From Fervidifonticultor_A octavus_A (GTDB taxonomy: Bacteria > Sysuimicrobiota > Sysuimicrobiia > Sysuimicrobiales > Humicultoraceae), in the NCBI GenBank assembly GCA_031459655.1, contig JAVKID010000130.1, forward strand, positions 1-6,068: a stretch of 6,068 nucleotides of DNA, written 5' to 3'. The stretch's first letter is position 1. Each line of letters begins with the position of its first letter. The notes beneath the pieces were generated by a model that was given only the letters and a program-made list of their open reading frames with translations, did not search any database and was not told the origin of the DNA. Positions 1 to 5,953 of this stretch are shown here, piece after piece. The position numbers and the translations under genes are program-made.

Positions 1-279
1 GTCTACGGCGACCACTGCACCGTGGTCACCGAGGAACTGGAACGCGCCTGGTTCTCCCCGGGCATGCGCGATCAGGTGGAGGCCATCGACTGCTTCCAGA
101 TGCCCTTCGAGCAGAAGTGGGGGTACGTCGAGGAAGACCGGCTGTTCATCGACGCGGTCCTGGGCGACCGGCCGCCGGCGGTGGGCGCGGACGACGGGTA
201 CCGGGCCACCGAACTGGTCGAGGCCGTCTACCGGGCGGCGCGGACAGGCCAGGCTGTGACGCTGCCGCTGGAGGGGTGA
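1..279 (+). CDS. Gfo/Idh/MocA family oxidoreductase, C-terminal fragment (5' end outside window)
   Basis: The frame is open from base 1 and ends at TGA 277-279, giving the last 92 residues of a protein whose start lies upstream. The tail has the usual C-terminal pattern of Gfo/Idh/MocA dehydrogenases: an aromatic-rich beta-sheet segment, then FIDAVLGDRPPAVGADDGYRA, a helix of the 'ATELVEAVYRAARTG' kind, and a final short strand ending in LPLEG. Members of this family oxidise hydroxyl groups of sugars, inositols and related polyols with NAD(P)+ in the cytoplasm. The nucleotide-binding Rossmann domain and the catalytic Lys/His region are not in the window, so substrate and cofactor cannot be read. 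Its stop codon lies within the Shine-Dalgarno region of the downstream HAD phosphatase, so the two are probably cotranscribed. In context it is a candidate inositol or sugar dehydrogenase (IolG-like role), which is inference only. Confidence 0.85.
   Translation, partial: VYGDHCTVVTEELERAWFSPGMRDQVEAIDCFQMPFEQKWGYVEEDRLFIDAVLGDRPPAVGADDGYRATELVEAVYRAARTGQAVTLPLEG
273..279 (+). promoter_or_regulatory. Shine-Dalgarno deciding the start of the HAD phosphatase
   Basis: GGGGTGA, at the very end of the oxidoreductase gene, matches the GGAGGTGA anti-SD complement and is followed by 8 nt and then GTG at 288. An in-frame GTG at 276 lies inside this element and would have almost no spacing from it, so 288 is the better start. 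Initiation from 276 through coupling at the GTGA overlap cannot be excluded. Confidence 0.55.
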
Positions 280-287
280 GCCATCCG

Positions 288-1136
288 GTGCGCTACCGGC
301 TCGTGGTGGCCGACATCGACGGGACGCTGGTCAACGCCAGCCGCGAGATCACTCCCCCGGTGCACGCGGCGGTGCGGGCCGCGCAGGCTCTGGGCGTGCG
401 CGTGTGCCTGGCGACCGGCCGGATCTGGCCGTCGGCGCGCCGGTTCGTGGAGGCCCTCGGTGCCGATCCGCCGGTCATCCTCTACAACGGAGGGATGGTC
501 TACGACTTCACCCGCGATGAGGTGTGGCTGCGGCATCCACTGCCGGTCAGGCACGCCCTGGACGTGCTGCGCATCCTCCGGCGCCACCCCGAGGTCCAGC
601 CGCACCTGTACGTGGACGACCGCGTCTACGTCCCGGCGATGACGGAAGCCACGCGCCTCTACCAGCGCAAGGACAGCCTCCAGACCGAAGCGGTAGGGGA
701 CCTGGCCGACTGGCTGGAGGCCGATCCAGCCCGGGTGCCCATGAAGATTTTGAATATCGGGGAACGGCCGGCCCTCCAGGCCCTCGCCCGCGACATCGAG
801 GCCCTGCCGTACCGGGTCAACCACGTGTTCTCCGAGGTCAACTACCTGGAGATCCTCCCGCCCGGGGTCAACAAGGGCTTTGCACTGCGCGCCGCCGCCG
901 AGCGCCTGGGGATTCCCCGCGAGGCGATCATCGCGGTCGGCGACAACCTCAACGATCTGGAGATGATCGAGTTTGCGGGTGTCGGCGTGGCAATGGCCAA
1001 TGCTCCCGACGCCCTGCGGACGCGCGCCGACGTCGTCGCACCGAGCAACGACGACCACGGCCTGCGGGAGGTGATCGAGCGCTTCATCCTGTTGCCGCAC
1101 GCCCGAGTTCGCCAGGATCGGCTGCGAGGAACCTGA
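288..1136 (+). CDS. Cof-type HAD-IIB family phosphatase
   Basis: This 282-residue cytoplasmic hydrolase (286 if the GTG at 276 is used) has the usual Cof family length. All HAD motifs are present: motif I DIDGT with nucleophile D9 and acid/base D11; motif II LATGR with T43; the motif III lysine K196 in VNKGFAL; and motif IV GDNLNDLEM with D219 and D223 for Mg2+. The segment between motifs II and III is the C2B cap that sets substrate choice. Cof/YidA/YbiV-like enzymes remove phosphate from sugar phosphates and similar small phosphoesters, often loosely. It sits between a sugar or polyol dehydrogenase and a transporter, with 28 nt before the binding-protein gene. It could therefore dephosphorylate the imported solute or a pathway intermediate; a general housekeeping phosphatase carried in the operon is the alternative. 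Fold and activity class are firm, substrate is unknown. Confidence 0.93.
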   Translation: MRYRLVVADIDGTLVNASREITPPVHAAVRAAQALGVRVCLATGRIWPSARRFVEALGADPPVILYNGGMVYDFTRDEVWLRHPLPVRHALDVLRILRRHPEVQPHLYVDDRVYVPAMTEATRLYQRKDSLQTEAVGDLADWLEADPARVPMKILNIGERPALQALARDIEALPYRVNHVFSEVNYLEILPPGVNKGFALRAAAERLGIPREAIIAVGDNLNDLEMIEFAGVGVAMANAPDALRTRADVVAPSNDDHGLREVIERFILLPHARVRQDRLRGT

Positions 1137-1150
1137 CGCACATCACCCAT

Positions 1151-1162
1151 AAGGGGGGGAGG
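1151..1162 (+). promoter_or_regulatory. Purine-rich ribosome binding site of the substrate-binding protein gene
   Basis: The 28-nt gap between the HAD gene and the binding-protein gene contains AAGGGGGGGAGG just before ATG 1165. The G-run (AAGGGGG, 1151-1157) leaves 7 nt to the ATG, while the GGAGG at 1158-1162 leaves only 2 nt, so the first is the likelier pairing site. No hairpin terminator or separate promoter is visible in this gap. Confidence 0.55.
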
Positions 1163-1164
1163 AC

Positions 1165-2184
1165 ATGAAGCGTGTGGTGAGCATCCTGCTGTTGGCGGCG
1201 CTGGTGTTGACCGGCGCCGGCGCCACCCAGGCGCAGGTGTCGAGGGTCGTCGTCTACTCGGCCCTGCCCGACCTCGAGACGACCCTCGTCAACCGCGAGT
1301 TCACGCGGCGGACCGGCATTCCCGTCGAAGCCCTGAGCGTGGCGGCCGCCGGCACCCTGGCGGCGCGCATCCGGGCGGAGAAGGACCGGCCGCGCGCGGA
1401 CATCTTCGTGGGGGGCGACCGCGTGATCCACATCCCGCTGGCGCGCGAGGGCCTGCTGCTGCCCTACAAGTCGCCGGCGGCGGTGGAGGCCCGGATCAGC
1501 CCCACCTACCGCGATCCCGACGGGTACTGGCACGGCTGGTATCTCGGGGCGCTGGCCATCATCATCAACACCGACCGGTGGGACCGCGAGATGGCGCCGC
1601 GCCGGGTGCCGAAGCCGACCACCTGGGACGATCTGACGCGGCCTGAGTTCCGCGGGCACTTCATCATGCCGAGCCCGGTCACGACCGGCGGCGGCTTCAT
1701 CTTCCTCGCGGCCCAGATCTTCCGGCTGGGAGAGGACCGCGCGTGGGCCTTCATGAGGGCGCTCAACGCCAACGCCTCGCAGTACACGCCGACCGCGCCG
1801 GGCACGATCACCCTGCTGGCGCGCGGCGAGGGCATCGTGGGCATGATGTGGGCCCACGAGGGCATCGGCGCCCGCCTGGCAGCCCAGCAGCCCCTGGAGA
1901 CCGTCGTTCCGCCCGACACCGCCTTCGAGATCGGCGCGGTCTCGATCATCAAAGGCGGCCCCAACCCCGAGGGCGCCAAGGCCTATGTGGACTTCCTCAT
2001 GAGCCGGGTGCCCCAGGTGATCAACGCCGCCTACGGCTTCCGGTACCCCGTGCGGGCAGACGTCCCGGTGCCGACCGGGGCCACGCCCTTCGAGCAGCTC
2101 AAGTTCGTCAGGTACGACCTGACCTGGGCGGCGGAGAACCGGGCGCGGCTCCTGGAGCGGTGGCAGCGGGAGATCGGCCGGTAG
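1165..2184 (+). CDS. ABC transporter substrate-binding protein, FbpA/AfuA/AEP-binding type, probably not for iron
   Basis: This 339-aa exported protein delivers solute to the permease encoded next. The N-terminus is a Sec signal peptide: basic MKR, a hydrophobic core at residues 4-20, and a probable cut after A23 (TQA|Q). There is no lipobox cysteine. The mature protein has the class II periplasmic-binding fold, with VVVYSALPDLE at 28-38, ADIFVGGD at 78-85, GLLLPYKSP at 96-104, a PTTWDDL segment at 151-157 and a SPVTTGGG loop at 170-177. The family includes ferric-binding FbpA/FutA, hexose-phosphate-binding AfuA and 2-aminoethylphosphonate-binding proteins. Where FbpA proteins carry adjacent iron-binding tyrosines, I see MMWAHEG (227-233), with no Tyr pair. 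An organic or phosphorylated ligand is therefore more likely than Fe3+. The family is certain; the ligand is inferred from the missing motif and the carbohydrate-enzyme neighbours. Confidence 0.9.
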   Translation: MKRVVSILLLAALVLTGAGATQAQVSRVVVYSALPDLETTLVNREFTRRTGIPVEALSVAAAGTLAARIRAEKDRPRADIFVGGDRVIHIPLAREGLLLPYKSPAAVEARISPTYRDPDGYWHGWYLGALAIIINTDRWDREMAPRRVPKPTTWDDLTRPEFRGHFIMPSPVTTGGGFIFLAAQIFRLGEDRAWAFMRALNANASQYTPTAPGTITLLARGEGIVGMMWAHEGIGARLAAQQPLETVVPPDTAFEIGAVSIIKGGPNPEGAKAYVDFLMSRVPQVINAAYGFRYPVRADVPVPTGATPFEQLKFVRYDLTWAAENRARLLERWQREIGR

Positions 2185-2217
2185 CAGGGCACGGGAGGAC
2201 ACAGGTGCGGTGCGGGG

Positions 2218-3906
2218 GTGACCGGGTCGGTCCCGCCGGCACCGGTCATCCCCGGCCGTCGCCACGCACCCATGGCCGTCATCCGCTGGGGTGAGGTCCG
2301 CCGCCACGCCGGCGACCCCGGGGTCGTCGTGGCCTTTGCCGGCGCGGCGGCGGTGCTGGCCCTCTTCGTCCTCTACCCCACCGTCCGGGTCCTGGTCTAC
2401 CCCGGGCTGCAGGACTACCTGGAGATCCCCCGGAGTCTGCGCTGGATGCAGGCCGCCCGCAACAGCCTCGTGATGATGGTCATCTCCACGCTGACGGCGA
2501 CGCTGGCCGGCCTGATCTTCGCTTTCGCCATCACCCGCCCAGACGTCCCGGGCCGCAGGCTCTTCCGCCACGTGGCCATGCTGCCGCTGTTCGCCCCGCC
2601 CTTCATGGTGGCCTTTGCCTACATCCTGATGTTCGGCCGGCAGGGCCTGATCACCAAGACGCTGCTGGGGGCCGACGTCAACATCTTCGGCTGGCACGGC
2701 CTGTGGCTGGTGCAGACCGTCGCCTTCTTCCCACTGGCGATGCTGATCATCATGGGCGTGCTCGAGGCGATCAACCCGAGCCTGGAGCACGCCGCCCGGA
2801 ACCTGGGGGCCGACGAGCTGACCGTGGTCCGGACGATCTCGTTCGCGCTGGCCCGGCCCGGTATCGCCGGCGCGGCGCTGGTGGTCGCCATCTCGGTGCT
2901 GGCCGACTTCGGCAACGCCGTCGTCATCGCCGGCAACTATCCGCTGCTGGCCACCGAGGCGTGGTTCCGCATGGAGGGGATGGCCGACCTCCGCGGCGCG
3001 GCGCTGGTGGTCTCGATGCTGATCGTCCCCACGACGGTCCTGTTCCTGCTGGAGCGCTACTGGGTGAGCCGGCGCGTCTACACCACGGTGACGGGCCGCG
3101 GATCGCGCATCGAGCCGCCTCCCACGCCCCCGGTGCTCAAGTGGGGGGCGGCGGCCTGCTGCGCCGCCATGAGCGTCATGGTGATCCTGGTCTACTTCGG
3201 GGTCATCGCGGGAGGATTCACGACCAGCTGGGGACGCGACTGGACACCCACGCTGGCGCACTACCGCCTGGCCGCCGACCGCCTCGACACGCTGTGGGCC
3301 AGCGTGAAGATCGGCGCGCTGGCCGGGGCCATCACCGGGATTGTGGGCGTCGTGGTCGCCTTCCTGACCTCCCGCGCCCTGCCGCTGCGCCAGGTCCTCG
3401 ACTTCCTGGCGGTGCTGCCGGGCGCGCTGCCGGGCGTGTTCGTGGGCGTCGGGTTCGTGCTGGCCTTCAACCGGCCGCCGCTGGAACTGGTCGGGACCGT
3501 GTGGGTCATCGCGCTGGCGCTGGCGTTCTGGCACCTACCCATGGGCTACCAGGCGGCCGCAGCCACCCTCAAGCAGATCGAACGCGCCATCGAGGAAGCC
3601 GCCACCAACCTGGGGGCGTCCGGCCTGCGCGTGCTGTGGGACATCTACCTGCCGCTGCTGCAGCGGGCGTTCGTCGGCGCGTTTACCGTATCGTTTATCC
3701 GGGCGGTCACCAACGTCAGCATCGTCATCTTCCTGGTCGCGCCGGGGAACGTGGTCGCCACGTTTGCCATCCTGAACATGATCGGCAACAACATCTGGGG
3801 CGCGGCCGCCGCGCTGACCACCATGCTGCTCGGCCTCACCTTCGCGTCGGTGGGGGTCGCCCAGGCGGCGGCGGGCCGGGCCATCCGGCCGATGAGGATG
3901 GGATGA
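2218..3906 (+). CDS. ABC transporter permease, two fused transmembrane halves (FbpB/AfuB-like)
   Basis: This 562-residue inner-membrane protein forms the whole translocation channel in one chain. I count about 12 hydrophobic segments: first half near residues 36-61, 82-106, 118-139, 161-183, 215-238 and 259-277; second half near 307-330, 360-384, 393-416, 426-448, 485-506 and 527-552. Each half has its own EAA loop for docking the ATPase: EHAARNLG (190-197) through ARP (212-214), and EEAATNLG (459-466) through LPLLQ (478-482). This doubled BPD_transp_1 layout is known from ferric, AfuB and related importers. The first in-frame start after an upstream stop is GTG 2218, about 18 nt from GGGAGGA (2193-2199), which is too far for a good SD. 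ATG 2272 (residue 19) is an alternative with no visible SD. The 3' end overlaps the ATPase gene at ATGA 3903-3906. Confidence 0.92.
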   Translation: MTGSVPPAPVIPGRRHAPMAVIRWGEVRRHAGDPGVVVAFAGAAAVLALFVLYPTVRVLVYPGLQDYLEIPRSLRWMQAARNSLVMMVISTLTATLAGLIFAFAITRPDVPGRRLFRHVAMLPLFAPPFMVAFAYILMFGRQGLITKTLLGADVNIFGWHGLWLVQTVAFFPLAMLIIMGVLEAINPSLEHAARNLGADELTVVRTISFALARPGIAGAALVVAISVLADFGNAVVIAGNYPLLATEAWFRMEGMADLRGAALVVSMLIVPTTVLFLLERYWVSRRVYTTVTGRGSRIEPPPTPPVLKWGAAACCAAMSVMVILVYFGVIAGGFTTSWGRDWTPTLAHYRLAADRLDTLWASVKIGALAGAITGIVGVVVAFLTSRALPLRQVLDFLAVLPGALPGVFVGVGFVLAFNRPPLELVGTVWVIALALAFWHLPMGYQAAAATLKQIERAIEEAATNLGASGLRVLWDIYLPLLQRAFVGAFTVSFIRAVTNVSIVIFLVAPGNVVATFAILNMIGNNIWGAAAALTTMLLGLTFASVGVAQAAAGRAIRPMRMG

Positions 3907-4991
3907 TGGCGGCGGGCGCGCACGTCCGCCTGGTGGAGGTGACCAAGCGCCTGGGGGCGACGCTGGCCGTGGACCACGTCTCCCTGGATGTGCCCGAAGG
4001 CCAGTTCACGACGCTGCTGGGGCCGTCGGGCTGCGGCAAGACCACCACCCTGCGCCTGGTCGCCGGCTTCTACGCGCCGGATGCCGGGGACATCTTCGTC
4101 CGCGACGTCCGGGTCACCGACATTCCGGCCCACCGGCGCAACATGGCCATGGTCTTCCAGGAGTACGCGCTGTTCCCCCACATGACCGTGGAAGAGAACA
4201 TCGGCTACGGGCTGCGCATGCGCGGGATTCCCCGGCCCGAGGCCTGGCGGCGGATCGCCGCGGTGATGGACCTGGTGGGCTTGGCCGGGCAGGAGGGCAA
4301 GTTCCCCAGCCAGCTCTCGGGCGGCCAGCAGCAACGGGTGGCGCTGGCGCGCGCCCTGGTGGTCGAGCCCGAGGTCCTCCTGCTGGACGAGCCGCTGTCC
4401 AACCTGGACGCCAAATTGCGGGTGCGCGTGCGGACGGAGATCCGCGCACTGCAGCAGCGCCTGGGGAAGACGACGATCTACGTCACCCACGACCAGGAGG
4501 AGGCGCTGTCGATCTCCGACCGCATCGCGGTGATGAACCACGGCCGGATCGTGCAGGTGGGAGCCCCCCGCGAGATCTACTACCGGCCGGCGGACCGGTT
4601 CGTGGCCGACTTCGTCGGGCTGGCCAACTTCGTCCGGACGGCCGTGGAGGCGCCAGGCCGCGTGCGCCTGGGCGACCTGACCCTGCCCGTCGCCGCCGCG
4701 ACGAAGCCCGGTCCCGCCACCCTGGTCGTCCGACCGGAGACCGTGACGCTGGCGGCCGCACCGCCGGCCGAGGGGGGGCGGCCCCACCTGCGGGGCACCG
4801 TCTTGGGCAGCGCGTTCCTCGGCGGCGTCGCCCGGTACTGGGTGGGGGCCATGGGGATGGAGTGGGTGGTGGACCAGGCCGCCCCGGGCGAGACGGCGTT
4901 TTCGGGCGAGGTCTACCTGGCGCTGGCCCCTGACCGCATGCACGTGCTGTACGACCACGAGGGCAGAGAGGAGAGGGAGGACGGCTCATGA
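3903..4991 (+). CDS. ABC transporter ATP-binding protein, PotA/FbpC-like with TOBE-like C-terminal region
   Basis: This 362-aa cytoplasmic ATPase powers the importer encoded just upstream. All catalytic motifs are intact: Walker A GPSGCGKTT (40-48, K46), Q-loop VFQEYALF (Q86), signature LSGGQQQR (138-145), Walker B VLLLDEP (158-164, D162 and E163), D-loop SNLDA (166-170) and switch H196 in VTHDQEE. The phrase YYRPADRFVADFVG (227-240) is the usual exit from the nucleotide-binding domain in the PotA/FbpC/UgpC group. Residues from about 242 to 350 form the accessory C-terminal (TOBE-type) region, often used for regulation. The start at 3903 overlaps the permease stop (ATGA) and has GAGG at 3894-3897 with 5 nt spacing; ATG 3906 follows immediately. 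Automated labels such as 'Fe3+' or 'spermidine/putrescine' ATPase would reflect only general similarity, since these subunits do not set specificity. Confidence 0.95.
   Translation: MMAAGAHVRLVEVTKRLGATLAVDHVSLDVPEGQFTTLLGPSGCGKTTTLRLVAGFYAPDAGDIFVRDVRVTDIPAHRRNMAMVFQEYALFPHMTVEENIGYGLRMRGIPRPEAWRRIAAVMDLVGLAGQEGKFPSQLSGGQQQRVALARALVVEPEVLLLDEPLSNLDAKLRVRVRTEIRALQQRLGKTTIYVTHDQEEALSISDRIAVMNHGRIVQVGAPREIYYRPADRFVADFVGLANFVRTAVEAPGRVRLGDLTLPVAAATKPGPATLVVRPETVTLAAAPPAEGGRPHLRGTVLGSAFLGGVARYWVGAMGMEWVVDQAAPGETAFSGEVYLALAPDRMHVLYDHEGREEREDGS
4975..4980 (+). promoter_or_regulatory. Strong Shine-Dalgarno for the creatininase-family gene
   Basis: GGGAGG lies inside the 3' end of the ATPase gene, 7 nt before ATG 4988. 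The position is ideal and supports 4988 over the later in-frame ATG at 5024. It means the hydrolase can initiate strongly by itself as well as by coupling at the ATGA overlap. Confidence 0.7.
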
Positions 4992-5953
4992 GCAAGTGGC
5001 AACTCCCGCCGCCGGGCGGGCACATGGACAGGCGCACGGGCATCTACCTGCAGACGATGACGATGCGCGACATCGAGGAGCGGTTGAAGACCAACGACGT
5101 CCTGATCGTGCCCCTGGGAGCCACCGAGGCCCACGGGCCCAACGCGCCCATCGGCGAGGACATCTTCCTGGTCACGCGCATGGCCGAGGCGGTCGCCGAG
5201 CGGACCGGGTGCACGGTGTCCGAACCCCTGTGGTTCGGGTCACATCCGTATCACCATCTGGGAATGCCGGGCACGGTGGTGATCCCCGAGGATGTCTTCT
5301 GCGGCTTCGTGCGGGCCATGATCGCGGGGTTCTGGAACATGGGCTTCCGCAAGCAGATCCTGCTCAACGGCCACGGCCAGGAGTACGTGATCCCGGTGGC
5401 CATCCACCAGTTCGGCAAGCGCTACCGGGTCCCGGCGCTGATCGTGAACGTGAACTGGTACCACGCGATCCCCGACCACTTCTCGCTGAAGGCCCAGGGC
5501 GGGCCCTACGAGACGCCCTTCATCCACGCCGACGAGGTGGAGACCTCGTGGTGCCTGGCGCTCTTCCCCGAACTGATGAAGCAGGAGTGGGCGGTCGACA
5601 ACACCCCCTTCGGCTTCCTGCCGGAGGGCCACGTGGACAAGGCCGGCAACCTGCTGCGCCGGCCGATCAACTGGTACGGCCACGTGGGCGCCGGGCCCAT
5701 CGAGGTCCGGGCCTACCCCGAGGGGGTGGTCGGGAAGCCGACGCTGGCGGCCGCCGAGAAGGCACAACCCGGCGTCGAGGCGCTGCTCGACTATCTGGAG
5801 ACACTCGTGACCGACATCCTGAAGACGTTCCCGCCCGGGGTGCTGCCGCCGATCGAGTACGTCACCGAGCGCGAGAAGGACGAACTGGACGCCGTCCTCA
5901 AGGGCCCGACGAAGGGCGGGAAGAGCATCTACACGCTGGCCTATCCGCCGTGA
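4988..5953 (+). CDS. Creatininase-superfamily metal hydrolase, probably 3-dehydro-scyllo-inosose hydrolase (IolN-like)
   Basis: This 321-aa cytoplasmic enzyme is longer than the roughly 240-260 residues usual for creatininases, with an N-terminal arm and a C-terminal extension (about 270-321). Superfamily motifs are clear: E47-x-H49 with D58 nine residues on, GSHPYHHLGMPGT (84-96), LNGHGQE (126-132, H129) and HADEVETS (180-187, E183 and E185). By family analogy E47, H49, D58, H129 and E183 or E185 bind the metal centre. The family includes creatininase, riboflavin-pathway amide hydrolases, mycofactocin MftE and IolN, which opens the ring of a diketo-inositol. Length and neighbours (Gfo/Idh dehydrogenase upstream, TIM-barrel epimerase downstream) fit IolN better than creatininase, and no creatine or folate genes are nearby. 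The superfamily is firm and the IolN role is moderately supported. The gene overlaps the ATPase gene by ATGA and the next gene by GTGA. Confidence 0.88.
   Translation: MSKWQLPPPGGHMDRRTGIYLQTMTMRDIEERLKTNDVLIVPLGATEAHGPNAPIGEDIFLVTRMAEAVAERTGCTVSEPLWFGSHPYHHLGMPGTVVIPEDVFCGFVRAMIAGFWNMGFRKQILLNGHGQEYVIPVAIHQFGKRYRVPALIVNVNWYHAIPDHFSLKAQGGPYETPFIHADEVETSWCLALFPELMKQEWAVDNTPFGFLPEGHVDKAGNLLRRPINWYGHVGAGPIEVRAYPEGVVGKPTLAAAEKAQPGVEALLDYLETLVTDILKTFPPGVLPPIEYVTEREKDELDAVLKGPTKGGKSIYTLAYPP

Noticed and set aside
1137..1164. Terminator or internal promoter between the HAD and binding-protein genes
   Set aside because: The 28-nt gap has no inverted repeat followed by T residues and is too short for a convincing promoter plus SD; it mainly holds the ribosome binding site.
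1084..3534. An 816-residue open frame on the minus strand across the binding-protein and permease genes
   Set aside because: Its translation is rich in His, Asp, Arg, Gln and Gly with no recognisable domain, the usual antisense shadow of GC-rich coding DNA. The + strand genes beneath it have complete motifs, membrane segments and a signal peptide.
2703..3902. Possible N-terminal extension or fusion of the ATPase reading back through the permease gene
   Set aside because: The frame is open by GC bias only. The extension is Arg/Gly/Pro/Ala-rich without domains, it overlaps a real permease in another frame, and the ATPase has a proper start at 3903 with an SD and an ATGA overlap.
3645..4958. 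A 437-residue minus-strand open frame opposite the ATPase
   Set aside because: The composition is the same His/Asp/Arg/Gln-rich shadow type, and the + strand carries a full set of ABC ATPase motifs at this place.
4971..4982. Short purine repeat (GAGAGGGAGGAC and neighbours) as a repeat element
   Set aside because: It is the end of the ATPase gene coding Glu/Arg/Asp and doubles as the SD of the next gene; no wider repeat structure is present.
1165..4991. Annotation of the transporter as a ferric iron uptake system (fbpABC)
   Set aside because: The architecture fits but the paired iron-binding tyrosines are not visible and no iron-related gene or Fur-like site is seen. I keep the family and reject the substrate label.
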